A stretch of 64,000 nt of DNA from Haemaphysalis longicornis (GCA_013339765.2 CM023457.1:56507745-56571744); one strand, 5' to 3'; shown: positions 21,973 to 34,455, counted from the first letter of the stretch. A program made the numbers and translations. The notes: generated from the sequence alone by a model not told the origin.

Positions 21973-22926
21973 GCTAGGCGTTGAAAGACCCGCCGCGGTG
22001 GCTCAGCGGCTAAGGCGTTGTGCTGCTAAGCACGAGCTCGGGGGTTCGATTACCGGCCGTGGCGGCCGCTTTTCTGATGGAGGCGAAAAACAAAAAAATT
22101 TCACCATCTTCCCACGTGGGAACCCTGAGGGGATGCAAAGCCGTGGAGTAGTAGCGTGTTAATTGGTTGTTAGAGTAAAGACACGTGTAGTAGCGTATTA
22201 AATGTCTTCTTTATTTATCGAGTAGTGGGGAACGTTTTGCGGCTTCTCATTCTCGAAGCGAGGAATCCGCTGTTCGACGCTGGCGTTTCGAAGCGTTGTC
22301 ACGTTGCCGAACGCCATCTGGATCAGCTACTCGCCGCTGGCGTTTCAAAGCGGCTTCTCGTACTCGAAGCGAGGAATCCGCTGCTCGACGCTGCCGTTTA
22401 CGTTCGGCGTCGCGAGATCTCCTCTGTGCAGCCTCGTCTTCGGGGTGCTCGCGGTTCTGACAGTGTGCTGGCTGGCGCTAGTTGAAGGTGTGCCAGCCAG
22501 TTCGCTGACAGAATCGTTGGCGTCCATTTGCAGTAATCGGACGGCGCAGTACCGAAGAAGCAACTTAGTGGAGCGCGGACGGGTTTATTTGCAGAGCAGA
22601 GGGAGTAGAGAGGGTAGCAGCGCGCATGCGCGTGATTGGACAGCTGGTGTGCAGAGGGGAGAGGAGGAGCAGCGCGCGCTAGCGCACATGTGGTGTGGAG
22701 AGGAGGAGGGAGAGAGAGCGGTGTTATCACAGCCGGACGACGGAGGGTCGACTAAGAGGTGCTTTGCATCTAAAACGCCCATGTGTACGAGATTTCGGCG
22801 CACGTTAAAGATCCGCAGGTGGTCAAAATTAAACCGTAGCCCTCCACTATGGCGCGCCTCATCGTTTGCGTTGCGTCGGCGCGTTAAACCCTGCAATCAA
22901 TCCATCAGTCAGCTAGGCGTTGAAAG
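21973..22926 (+). mobile_element. Ruka-type SINE split by a nested insertion
   Basis: A tRNA-headed SINE between perfect 15-bp target duplications GCTAGGCGTTGAAAG (21973-21987 and 22912-22926). The head starts CCGCCGCGGTGGCTCAGCGG (A box TGGCTCAGCGGCTAAGG) and has B box GGGTTCGATTACC near 22041. The body stops after GATGGAGGCGAAAA (22090) and resumes at AAAACGCCCATGTG (22770), where an intact SINE reads GGCGAAAACGCCC. The 3' part carries GCACGTTAAAGATCC and a short CAATCAATCCATC tail. The head would have served as an internal RNA polymerase III promoter. Confidence 0.9.
22093..22769 (-). mobile_element. Element nested in the SINE, with repeat-protein remnant
   Basis: On the minus strand it begins AGATGCAAAGCACCTCTTAG and ends in a T-rich tail TTTTTTTGTTTTT. 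GTTTT of the SINE is duplicated at both edges. A frame from 22563 reads MDANDSVSELAGTPSTSASQ. The following DNA encodes degenerate RQRR-x-x-DP-x-x-R-x-RE-like tandem units in shifting frames (AKRQRRVADP, SKRQRRTADSSLRE). The last 45 bases match the terminal repeat of the MITE at 40291. I recognise the Arg-rich repeat style from tick repeats but cannot name a function. Frames are broken. Confidence 0.7.
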
Positions 22927-23166
22927 GAACACCTATCTAGGCAGACATTTCAGTCACTGCGAGTTCTCGTCCACCATTTCCCAGAGAAAATACAACGCCT
23001 CAATTCGAAGTCGTCACTGAAAAACTAATAATCTCATACGAGTGGCCAAGTTAACGTCTGAGCATCATGCCGAGGCCGATATACGGGTGCACCCGTCAGT
23101 AGTATAGCATGAATAAAGATGGTGGGCCTGTCTGTTTCGTTCGCTGGCTTGTTTATTTAGTGTTTG
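22927..23166. other. Short unassigned spacer before (GATT)n
   Basis: No feature seen apart from the approach to the tetranucleotide array. Confidence 0.4.
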
Positions 23167-23273
<107 letters not shown>

Positions 23274-23834
23274 CGAGGAGGCTCGTAGCCCAAGGGGAGT
23301 TGGGGATTATAGGAAGGGGATAGCTGGGTAGCAAACCTTCATGCCTCCATGCGATCATCTTGTCTAGCCGTTGCAGCATCTACCCAAGGCATACAAACTT
23401 GAGGCAAATAATTCGAGGCAAATAACTTGAGGGGCCTGTACAACGTTGTGTGTTCTTAGAAAAGTTAATCCTGAATATTCTCTGTGGTATTAGCGCGCTT
23501 AAACACTGGTTCTCAGTCCTTATTCAAAATTATAACAAAATACTTATATTCTTTCTCTTCCAAGAACACGACAGTACGCTAAATTGATAGCGTGCCCTCG
23601 ATACCAGCGTAAGTACTGATACATGATCTTCCGTTTCAAAGTCAAGACAAAAGTCCAGCTTGTTCTTTTTATCCACTGACATGATCGCACGCCTAAAATT
23701 GATCGCTTGTTCGCCCTAACCACTCTATGAGTTAGGGGAAACAGCAGCCAGTTCCTATTCCATAAAGCAGATGTTCTTTGTACGAACACCCAGGCCCGAA
23801 GTTGAGCACTTAACTCATTCTTCTCATAATAACC

Positions 23835-24350
23835 ACGCCATTGGTGCAGGTACTAACACAACCAACTAATCATGACGATACTTGTTTACTTACCCCCTGG
23901 CTCATTAGTTCCCGCGATAACTCCGAGTACAAAACAAAAGAGCCACAACAAGCTTCCCACCTCAGCACTCCAGCGGCGTACAGCAAGACGAGCAGCGTCT
24001 ACACAATCGCCCGAAGCTTTCGCGCGCACACAACCGATCAATGCGTCGTAGACGGCGGTAGCCACAGTTTACCGATTCACGGGTGACTGGTACGCACAGC
24101 CGGTGTTGGAGAGCTGCGTTCCGCACATTTCGCGGAGCAGACAAGAGCTTGGACGCATTAGCCGAAAACCCACGCGCTGCAAATATATGGAGTGAGCACG
24201 CGCACACGCGTGGTTTGCGCGCACGCAGCACTTGTGCCGTTAATAAAGAGCGGAACAGCCGCCACTAATCGCTACAGAGAAGCCACGTGTTGGAACGTGG
24301 CAAAGCACAATCATCAGCTGCTTTGCACAGCTCTACGGGCTGCTTGGCTC
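23835..24350 (+). repeat. Unnamed ~0.45-kb interspersed repeat, copy C
   Basis: Matches 61640-62090 in the same orientation. Shared blocks: CCCC(C/A)(T/G)GGCTCA, CCGATCAATGCGTCGTAGA, GTACGCACAGCCGGTGTTGG, TTCCGCACATTT, GCATGGTTTGCGC versus GCGTGGTTTGCGC, TTGTGCCGTTAAT, AGCCGCCACTAAT and AAGCACAATCA. No reading frame is conserved. Family unknown; it could be an LTR or a non-autonomous element. Confidence 0.8.
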
Positions 24351-25012
24351 GACACACTATGGAGGACAAGAGTTTATTTGCAAAAAACAACAAAAGATGA
24401 ATAAAAAAGTAACGGTGTAAGTAGACAATACAGTATACTGGTTGTGGGTTAGATATCGGTCAAACGGCCCGACGTGTTTCGCCGGGCCAGTCTTTCGCCG
24501 AGGGCCACTATTTCGCCGAGAATCGCGACAAGATATCGGAGCAGACAGTAGAACCGCATAATTTTCTACATCATGCAATGTTTTTTGTGACGCACACGAC
24601 GCGCTGAATGCAGTGCAGAATCCACTGTCGTAGCAGAAAAATCCGTAGCCGCTCATCTCTGAGCCCGTCGTCTGTCTACTCGTATTGCAGTCGCTGCGGC
24701 TTTTTTCTTTTATTCTAGGAGCGTCGCATTTCCGAGTAGAATAATTGCAGTCGCCTTCTGGTCACGTCACCTAGAGTCATTGGGGAAGGATATTCACAAA
24801 TTTGTCAATTTGGTGAATTTCCTTGGAGGGTGCTGTGGTCGGTGTGATGCGGTTCTGCGCTGCAACACATTTGAGTTTCGTCAAAAAACCGCGAAAGTTA
24901 CGAAGTTACTATGTTTTTACTACACTGCACAACACTTAGCAGAACGGTCACTTTAGAACTGGCGGTCTACTCACCGAAATATAACGTGACACAGACATTT
25001 TTTAATGTAAAA
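24351..25012. other. No recognisable feature
   Basis: Frames up to 99 codons (24357-24656, minus) without recognisable motif. Confidence 0.4.
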
Positions 25013-25085
25013 TGCACGCGCGCGCACACACACACGCGCACGCGCACACGCACATGCACACGCACAAAGGCACACCCACAAGCAG
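25013..25085. repeat. (CA)n/(CG)n-rich microsatellite
   Basis: Alternating CA and CG dinucleotides with ACGCGCAC-type interruptions. Open frames through it are artefacts. Confidence 0.93.
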
Positions 25086-27669
25086 GCACTTCAGTGAGCT
25101 CAGGACACAGTGCAGCTCCGTGGTAAATCTTCTAATCCTCTTGGATGCATGTCGGTATTCTTACGCACTCCTTAAACCACGTCGGTGTTCGCAGGTGCTT
25201 TTTACAATCCAATCCGCTTTACTAATAACGGCGTTCACTATTTTAAATGTGCAAACCATGGAGTGTCTCAGTGATTACGCTATTTTGTGATTAAAGAAAA
25301 AAAATGACAGTTCCCTTTTTCCACCGTAATGGCAAATAGGTCGAAACCGTCGCTCCTAGGTTGTAACCAACCTATGTGCTCTGAATTGGCTGGCTATTTA
25401 CTCAATCACCAGGGTTAGCCGTTTTTATTTGGGCATTCGGCGTTTTTTTTTTCTTTTCGTGGGGCAGTAGACAATGGTCTCGTAACTTCAGATGGTATTC
25501 GGAACGCAACTGGGACCAGCGTGTGTATGTACAGTGAAACAAAATCGGAAAGCAGACAACATGAAGAGAAAAAATGGCGAACCGGAAAAGTGTACCGCTA
25601 CTATATATACTATACTGCAGCGCACAAACTATGCAGGGCTGCGGTTAAAAATGTCAGCACAACGTCTCTTCCCGCTCCGCTATTCAAGCGTGAGCCGCGC
25701 CCCAGTCTGCCCAATTTAAAGATTATCCCGAAGACGTGTCATTGATAAAGAATGTCCGAAAAGCGGAATTCACGCCGCTTTTTCTCCTTTACCTGAGAAC
25801 AGTTTCGTCTCCGTGTAACCAGCACACCGCGCACGTGGAAAGTTTCGAAACCCTCATTTACATAATCGGCGTCGCTACATAGACTGCTACCCTGAGAAAA
25901 GAGGATAACGCTGCTTGGAAGCATCCTTAAGCAAACAAACAGTGCTACCTCGAAAACGAGGGCAACGCTCAGTCCTGGTTCGTCTTTGACATGCATTCCC
26001 GCATCCATCACCTGTGAACTCACACTTACATTACCTACGACCTTTTGTTCTAAGCAGATCGATCTCTGTAACAACACTACCTGGAAAGCTTCGTTTCTTT
26101 TCCTCACCGCCCGCCTCCCCAACCCCCCCTTTACTTTATTGCGTCTTCACGGCGTCTAATGAAGCGTGTCTAAACAAGGGATCCTTGCGTTTGCCTGCCC
26201 CCTTTGTTGCAACACATCCTAACAACACCGCATGGCAGCTTTCTGTGTAAACATTATTATTGCTTAATCATTAGAACTGCCGTGAAGAGAGGTAGGTGTG
26301 AGTCAGGCATTGGGACTTCAGCCAGTCGGGAAGGCGGTTTCAGGCTGCCCTGAGTTACAGGGTATTTGAATATCTTGGCCTTTCAGAGTTGGATGGTGTT
26401 CACAAACAAACAACAAAGAAAAAAAAAACATTGGTAGGCTTTCATGGAGAAACGGAGGTACCAGATGTCTTTTTTTTTTCTTTCGATGCGCAAGTGTGCC
26501 GTCTTTGTCAGTTCTCTGATGGGTACGTTGTACGTGACCGCGTGATCAACTTCCATTAAACTTGTCATCAGCCACGTCTCTTTCCTATTTATTCCCCTTA
26601 CATGGCTATAGTCCTCCTGTACGCATGTTCACCGTTCCATCTGACTTAGGTTTCCTTCGTACTCTAAAAGACGACCGTCACGTCGGCTTCGCCACAACGC
26701 CCCCGAAGGACTAATCAGCGTGACCGCATGAGCGAATTCGGTTAGTTTAGACGTCGAGCTTGCTATCTGAGTAAAAATAATATCTGCGCATGGACAGCAA
26801 CTGCAAAGCGCAAACGCACGCCTTGCGCTGTTGCACCAGTGCAGGTTCTGTTAACAGCGGAAGCTGCTCATATCATTAAAATCTTTGTGTCTGCAGATAA
26901 AAATATCAAAAAACTTGCCGGATCGCACGCACATGAGCTGCAGGGCTTCCCGGTGACCACCCAGCGTCTCCCTGCGGCACAGTTTGAAAGGCAAAGCATA
27001 CCACGTCAGGGAGATTGGCCAAGATTGGCCAAAAGAAAAACAAAGAAAACTCCACCGTTCACCGTCACCGTGGGAACACTTGCTCGGAACAAGAAAGACG
27101 CGTCATAGTAGCGTACGCACTTCCAAGGTTATGTCCAATGATTATCACTTCCAAGAAAATAAAGGAAGCTCACACGTATAGCAACAGTGACAGAGTAAAG
27201 CGCCGCTGCGGCAGCAGCGAAGACGCAAATCGGCTGCAGTCGTGCACTTAAACCGTCGTGATGGTCCTGAACGTTGCGTGCAGCTTCGCTAACTTCAAAT
27301 CTTGCCCTTTAGTGTGAGCTTCCTTCATTTTTTACTCATACCACAGGTTAGTCCTCCAAATTCGCCGAAATCGCATAAGTGGTCACGCTGACTTGTAGTT
27401 CTGGAGCTTAGTGGTGAAGCCTGCCAGCGACAATTTTCTGGAGTGTACCCTAGTTCGCGGAAGAATCTAGTTTGCAATGCATCTTTTTTTCCAAAAAGCG
27501 CGAAACTATGACATTATTAACAATACGACACAAACAGGCTGAAGTGCTCTGTCCTGAAATTTGTGCGTCGGTCGCGGGTGGTTTTCTCCGTGGTAAACTT
27601 TTGCGACTTCATCTACAGACAAAGTTTGGGGTGCTTGTTATTGGTGTTGTCGCTGTTCTTGTGAAACTA
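25086..27669. other. No recognisable feature
   Basis: 2.6 kb of mixed composition. A 127-codon minus frame (25739-26122) and an 89-codon plus frame (26839-27108) have no motif I know. A-rich and T-rich runs at 26418 and 26470 flank a short inverted stretch of no clear meaning. Confidence 0.4.
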
Positions 27670-27689
27670 TCCTGCCCACTTCTATTCAG

Positions 27690-27962
27690 TGTACCATTAC
27701 GAAGTTCCCCAAGGCCTCATTGACACAAAGGCTGCAGATGCCGATGGCTGGTCTTGTTCTCTTTGTCACCTTGTAAGCTTTTCTCGTACGGCAAAGTTCA
27801 GATTCAACATTGCACTGATTCTGCTTGGCGAAAAGTACGGTTACCCTTGCTTTGTTGTTTTTTCAGCTTCATTAAAGGCTGGAAGACGTGTGCTGGTGAA
27901 AAGTCTTGCTCGTTTGGTTTACAGAGCGGACGTCGTGATAGCCGATGTTTCCTCTACGTACG
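27690..27962 (+). CDS. Candidate pair of host exons with a 94-bp intron
   Basis: A pyrimidine-rich TCCTGCCCACTTCTATTCAG ends at 27689, a typical splice acceptor. A donor GTAAGC starts at 27773. A second strong acceptor (CTTTGTTGTTTTTTCAG) ends at 27866, and a second donor GTAAGG starts at 27963. The exons would be 27690-27772 and 27867-27962. In the frame starting at 27690 both exons are open and join in frame (…LVLFVT, then FFIKGWKTCAGEKSCSFGLQ), giving a short Cys-containing peptide. No family is recognised, and an unspliced 121-codon frame (27689-28054) is open across the same stretch, so this is only a candidate. Confidence 0.25.
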
Positions 27963-28059
27963 GTAAGGCTAAGAAGAGAAGCGTTGTAGAAATCAAGCAT
28001 CGAGTTGGATCACAGCGAACGGGGAGCGGCATTTTTGTTTGGTTGGATCAATAGTAAAA

Positions 28060-29655
28060 CGTTGCACGAGCATCACGTGTGCAAGCAGGCTAAGAACTGC
28101 TTTTTAGTTCTTTTATTTTGAACAGTTTTGGGTTGTCACATTTGCTGGCAGCAATACTAAAAGCCACGCTTGTAGTGGCAAAGACCATATATATTAAAGT
28201 TGTTGCATTATCACCCTTTCTTTGATTCTGAAGATTGCGGTGAAAATTTATAATAGAAATCAGTACCATTTAACTATGCGTAGTTGGATGACCAGTCGAG
28301 CTGTAGTGCGTGAATCACCAGCAAAAAGACGCAGTTGGCTGTTTCCAGTTTCATGTGTAGTTTAGTACTTCATTTGTACGTAGTCTTGCTAAAGTATTCT
28401 GCCCTGGGCCAACTGCAGGGACCACGACCACGCACATCCAACTGCAGCACGTGCTTGTTGCGCCATCCCCAGGAAAGAAAAAAAGATTAATGGTCAACCA
28501 TGGCAACATTGTGCTGGATTTAATGACTACGCGATCCTATTCAAAGCCTCCAAAGTAAAACGCCGGTAAGGAATGGCTAAGCCAAGCAACAACAAAACAG
28601 CACACTAGCCCCCAAATTCATTTACTTACTTCACACAATAGTCAACGTAAAAAAATGGGATTCGCGAAAGGACACGCGCCTGAACATTACTCTCTAAAAT
28701 TAAATTTGCCTAAAAGCCTAGGCGTCCACTCTTATTCAAAGTAGGGTAATAGCTTATCGCTACACCTTCGGTGCCTCGCCCCAATTAAGTCAAGCACTCC
28801 AACGTAACAAAAGGAAACTCGCGAGAAAAGTTTGCCCGCGCCAACCTGTTTAGCATATCATTACAGTCCAATTGAACTTTCTTGTTAGCGCGCCAATGAC
28901 GTAATCCTTCGTTCTTTGATCTCAGCGCACACGTGTTGGGTCACCATACAGACAGCATTACCCAACGACGCGGATTCAGAAAAAAAGATGTGGCAAAAAA
29001 TGTACCCAGGAATGACTGCATTTACAGCATTGACTCCGCTTTTTATTGGAGCCACTTCGAGGGAAAAAGAGGGACATATGAGTATGCTTTCATCGGAATT
29101 GGTGTCGAAAGCGTGTTAATGTCTGCAATCGGGAGCCAATGCTGCCACGGGGCTTAGTTGGCCATAAAGACTATGGGGCTGCTACGCTGACAATACTGCA
29201 CTATAGATGGGCCATTTACATGCCTTTGTAAAAATTTGTTTGCTCCATGCGCATGAAGTTGTCTGATAGTTACAACCCTTGTAAATTCTGCTCCTTGTAG
29301 GACATTAACTAAACGTTAAGAACGTAAACCGACCTAAACAGCACAACCTTTACTTAAGAAAAAGGGCGTGTGGAGTTTGTACAAGAGGACACCATTACTA
29401 CGAAAAGTAACGGGACCTTAAAAAATTGGATAATATCGTTGGCACTCGAACCCAGCGTGTTAGCCCCAGAAAAACAACTCTGACGCTATATTTTGCAGCA
29501 GCGTCGTTTTTTTACCACACTAAAAAAGTGTAGCTCGGGCAAAAGCTAGCAGCTGCTGTTTTTAAAGCGAAGCTTTTTACCTCTGATACCAAAGTTTCTG
29601 TCGCGGCCCTTGGTGTCAACAGAAAACTGCCGCGAACAAATAAAAGAAGTTACTG
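28060..29655. other. No recognisable feature
   Basis: AT-rich DNA with one 67-codon frame (28916-29119) and no repeat match seen in the window. Confidence 0.4.
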
Positions 29656-29740
29656 GCAGCGCTAGGAATTGGACCTGGAGCGTATAGGGAAACGGATCGA
29701 GAGCCCGCTTGTCTTACCAATTAAGCTGCAAGCACAGTTT
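29656..29740 (-). repeat. tRNA-like sequence, probably a SINE head
   Basis: The minus strand reads GCTTAATTGGTAAGAC (A-box-like) and, about 45 bases on, CCAGGTCCAATTCC (B-box-like). Spacing suits an RNA polymerase III promoter, but the arms do not fold into a proper acceptor stem, so a working tRNA gene is unlikely. Confidence 0.4.
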
Positions 29741-32165
29741 TTGGAAACAATAACTTTATTTAGACATAAATATACACGTTATGCACAAGGTTACACATGA
29801 TTCAGGAGCAGCTCTGGCAGCGTATGCGTCGGTTACACGTTTGAGTGGTAAGATGACAGCGAACGTAATCGAGGAGGAGAGAAAGAAAACGAAACAAAGA
29901 GGAAGGACAATGACAACCGCAACACAGGCTATACAAAAACAAAGGCTGAAGGGATTTTGGGTGTCCTATTAGCTGGCGCTAATCTCTCTTGTACCTGAAA
30001 GGTAGAAGAGAGATATCGCGGCGTGTTTTCTGCTAGGTCCTGCTTGCGAGAGATTTTCAGACGCAGCAAAATGCACGTAGAAAAACGCGGTCCAATTTTT
30101 TTACAGAGTCCGTGATTCCATTGGTTTGTCGGTCGGTCCGCTGGTTGGTCGGCCACATAACCATCCCTACAAAAAAAATCGCTCCGTTTCGTGCACTCTC
30201 CAAGCAAGCATTTACTGGGGCACAACAAAAATATAGGCTTCATGAGCTCATCGACTGGTCTTTAAAGCGCATGTTAGTATTCCTTTATAACATTGCTTGA
30301 CTCAAGAAAACAATCCTGTAATGCAAAAGAAAAAAAAATATTCCGCAAGTTTAAAATTTCCTACAAATTAGTTCTTTTTATCGCAAGTAAAAAAACAGTT
30401 TGTTGTTGCCATTCAGGATTTTTGTACATTGAAAGGTACCAGAAAGGTCGTTAGCCTAGTGGTTGTAGTAGCTAGGAGTTCCATATAGTCTTAAGAAGTA
30501 GACTTTATCACGCGTAGAGTTTATGAGCATAAACTCTACGAGTGCGTTAGATACGTAAGCAGTTTCAGGGGAAGAGCAAAAAAAAATTAGGCCTTTGAAC
30601 TTCAGCAATTCTTATTCCAACTCTACGCTAATTTCCTAGGAACCTCCATAGGCATCGGTAAGCTTTCGTTTGTCCCTAAAAGGTATCAACCTCAGTAGAT
30701 CCGCTTCGGACATACCTTTCCTCGTTTAAACGCGTAACTCTGATTCTGTTCGGCAGAAAAATGTACGCGATTTGTACTCTGAACGAAAAACAGCTCATTT
30801 ACAACTCCTGTTTTGAGGCGGCGCCCGCTAATCCAGCTTTGGCGTGGCCCCTAAAATATGGTGGAATTCAGACGGAAACATGACTGTACGATATGAATAT
30901 TTACCCGGTTGAAATTTGTAACTTGAATTGATTTAGGTGGTCAGATTTTAACCGAAGCTGAATTAGCACGGTTTATTTCTATTACTAGTTATACAGGCGT
31001 TACAACGCCAGTGAATAACCTGGTTTTTATTAGTACCGTAACATACAAGCGCCTACAGTAGTTTTAATAGGTTGATTCATATAGAAAATCTCTGCTTTAT
31101 ATAGAAGTCTTCTCAGCGATAGCTTTTTTTTATTTTTTGACACAGTGCTCCTATAAATGGCAGGAAATAGCTGTCCAGCACCAACTGCCACGAAACTGTC
31201 GACTGAAGCCACTAGCCAGATTGTCGACTCGCAGACTGAAATGCATACCCATCCCACTTGTATTTCCTCAGAACCTCCTTGAGCATCCTCGCCAATCGCG
31301 AGGAAGAAATAACGATAGGAACGAAGTTCTCTGGTAAGATGTAAGATTCTGGAGCATTTCATTATGGCCCTTCGCGCACAATACCGTTTCTTCTTCGCAG
31401 CTTCTGGCCCATGCGCTTACTATGCTGTCACCAGTGAGGCACAAAGGCCGATATCCGCTAACGCAGGCCATCTCCAAGTCTGTTGAACTAAGGGCGAGGG
31501 GCTGCCAATCAGGGATAAGAAGACCGATCGTTATCGCCCTTCCTTCGCCAGCGGAGGAGCATGGGGTACTGTAGTGGTGAGAGTGCGAGCAGAGCCGGTT
31601 CTCTTATTGCCCGAAAACAGGCGAGCTAGAGAGAGAGAGAGGCACGAAATGGCTCTTCACTTTCACAGGGAGAATCTCAGCCGAAAATCCATTATCCTCT
31701 ATCGACCAGCGATGGAGGAAGGGGAAAGAAATTAGATAACGCTGTTCTTGGATTAAAGATCGGAGCTCGCGGCTCACCATGCATCGTAACTATTGGAAAT
31801 ATGGGTGATAGTTGACTTTACCAACTGTCTTCAACTAGTACTATAGGCAGAAACTAGAACTTGAGGTATCCTAAGGGACAATTAGTAAGAGCTTTTGGAT
31901 GAGACGAAGGATCATTAAGATTGAGTTTGGTTCGAGCGCAATAATGATACCTTTGTACTGCTCGCCAATGGTAAACATACTGTACTTCAAGCACTACGGG
32001 AGAGTACTTCTGTACTGTCTAGCTTAGGTTAAACAAAGTACTGAGGATTTAAAAGCACACCCTTCGGATGAGAAAAAATAAAAACCCCTTCCTTAATGGA
32101 ACCATGGTTAAAACACAAAGTGTTATCGCACGCAACCTGCGTCAAAATCAAAGTCCAAAACCTGG
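29741..32165. other. Mostly featureless; one small hairpin
   Basis: TTAGCCTAGTGGTTG near 30453 resembles an A box but has no B box. The perfect hairpin at 30513-30540 is listed separately. Frames up to 110 codons (31030-31362, minus) show no recognisable motif. Confidence 0.4.
30513..30540. repeat. Perfect palindrome, 13-bp arms
   Basis: CGTAGAGTTTATG, then AG, then its exact reverse complement. No T run follows, so not an obvious terminator; probably a local inverted duplication. Confidence 0.9.
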
Positions 32166-32177
32166 AAAGCGTCTACC

Positions 32178-32245
32178 GTGTCGGAATGGCACAACCAAAT
32201 AGACGCCGGCTTCACAACGCGACGGACTCAAGTTCGATTGCGAAC
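32178..32245 (+). repeat. tRNA-like SINE head fragment
   Basis: TGGCACAACCAAATAGACGC is followed by CGGCTTCACAACGCGACGG and ACTCAAGTTCGATTGCGA, with a B-box-like GTTCGATTGC. The order resembles a decayed tRNA-derived head. A T-rich run follows at 32257. No SINE body is recognised. Confidence 0.35.
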
Positions 32246-32249
32246 AGAG

Positions 32250-34455
32250 GAAGTGTTTTTTTTTCTTGAGAAGCTTGATGTGCCTTTGTAGAAAACACCT
32301 ATGTAAATTGCCTTTCCTGCAGTTCTTTTTGGCCATTCGATGGACGGCTCGAGCTGGGTGAACTACGTCATCAGGGGGGCATAGAAGATTTCGCGTAACA
32401 TCATCATTCGAATTAAGAAACACATGGTATAAAGTTGGCTTTCTTGCAGGGCGTTTACCTCCGAAATCGACGACATCAGTGAGGCAAAGAAGGCTGTGCT
32501 TTAAAACCAAAGCAGGGAGAGGATGTTTGGGGTGCAGAAAACCCTACATCCAAAGCCACATCCGAAAGTTACCTTGAAAATTCTGGCTAGATTGAAGGAC
32601 TTAGTATCGAGTCACATAGCTGTGAGTATGTCTGATTTACAAATTTGGAAAATCGTGTGAACACTCCGTTTACATTAGTTTGTAACCACAACGCTGGATG
32701 TCACTACATGAGTTTTTTTCCTCTACTGAGAAAGGTGGAGGCTTTTTGCAGGCCTACAAAGATACTGAATGCGCAATGAATGGGGCAAACGCTTTTAACT
32801 CTGATTGGAATGAGACCAGTCAATGAAAATTTGTAGCACTGCATCAATGAATAAAAGTTTGTGATTGTAATTTCGTGATTGCCAGCAGAAACAACAGGAG
32901 GAACACTGAGAGCTCAAATGCATTTCAAAGTGGATGTGGAATGCAAAGAAGCGGATTGCACTTCTTTGAGTCACCGATGCACTAGCTAGGGTTGTGGAGA
33001 AAAGTAGTATTTCAATACGAAACACTTTCTAGAAACAGAAGCATATAAATGAACGTAGGAAAGCACCAATTGTAAAATGAAGGCAACGAAATTGACTTTA
33101 TCGTGAACGACAATCGAAATACTGTAGTGGGATTTTGGAGTGCTAGCTGAAGTGAGGACAGAGATAAAGGAAAGTTGACGACCATCATTACACTCAACTT
33201 GGAAACAAATACAACGGAACTATAGAGAAAGAAACATATCAGTAGTCAGGAAGCAAAACTTTAGACTAAAGCTTAAAATGCATATAGGCGATCCCTGCTA
33301 ATCAGTACGAGGATGTACAGCGTAAATGTTATAAATGACAACACGACTATCAAAGTTCGTACATTCGTCGCTGTACCAGGTGAACAACCTAGAAAATTGG
33401 GCGGGAATTTGTCTTACAATATACGTTATCTGTTTTAGAAACTCAAGTTGCAAAAGTGTCATGACCCAAAGGTGAAATACGCGTTTATTGTAAGTGATAG
33501 CAAATCACCATACGTGATATATTTTTGGGCGGTGGGACACAGTGCTGGGTTCTTAAGACGAAAATTATCCTAAACCGCGTATTTGAGCCAATATTCTGCG
33601 ACCTAATCTGCGTTCACGGTGATGGAGTTCTCTTTCTCCTCGAGTGTCTTTCCTGATGCCTCAAAAAAAAAAAAAAAAAAAAAAAACACGCACGAGCCCT
33701 AACCAGAACGAAAGGTTTTGTCACAGGTACCATCTTTATGCTTCAGAAAATCCAGAAGGTCCACCAGTTCAAATGTCAACGTAACTTAGCTAACAAGGGC
33801 CGCCAATTCTGAAGTATAGTTGAAAAAATTAAACTCAACTATTAGAGACACTGATAACTATCTTCCTACCAGCGTATTCTATGCAGTTTGTTTAACCTGC
33901 ACAAACCCGTAGTCAACATTACCTTTTGGTGGCGAGCACGGTTGTTAGACTCCACTTTGAAGTACATTTGAGTGCTCCGGCTAACAAGCACAACCAGAAG
34001 ATACGATAAAAGCTCATCCGCGCGTTTAATGCAATTGCTCTAATTATCCTTGATTACACTTAGTCAAGGAGGGATGAAGACCCAGTGAAGCTGGGAGGCA
34101 TTTTGTTTGTAACAGAAAGAGAAACAGGCCGTTAGACTTTACCTGGACGTCACCAATCAGCCTTTGCAAAAGGATGTATGAGTCGCCGATGCCGTCGCTT
34201 TTGGTAAATGCGCAGAAATGGAGGCTTTGGAGTTGTCATTTAGTTTGTGCCTTCCTGATCACCGTAAGGCAAGTCAACAAGTGAAGTAAACGAGACACCG
34301 AGGAGACAACAAGAGAGGAAAGATAGCTCTTTGTTTTTCTCGCGTTTCATCTTGCGGCTGCACCACGGTTACGCAGACAAAGATGCTAGCCGTCGGAAAC
34401 TGGTAAAGAAAAAGCGAAATGAAAGACAGCACTACTTAAAGGAACTTATGTGGGT
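32250..34455. other. No recognisable feature apart from poly-A
   Basis: AT-rich. A 24-base A run lies at 33663-33686 with no gene-like sequence before it. Minus-strand frames of 60-120 codons have no recognisable motif. Confidence 0.45.

Noticed and set aside
21988..22062. A functional tRNA gene
   Set aside because: A and B boxes are present, but the sequence continues into a SINE body and is bounded by a target duplication; the acceptor stem does not pair.
29656..29740. A tRNA gene on the minus strand
   Set aside because: Box-like motifs only; no proper acceptor, D or anticodon arms.
30513..30540. Transcription terminator or riboswitch hairpin
   Set aside because: This is eukaryotic DNA, no T tract follows and no gene is upstream.
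33663..33686. Processed pseudogene or retrocopy tail
   Set aside because: A clean A run, but no coding-like or LINE-like sequence precedes it and no target duplication is visible.
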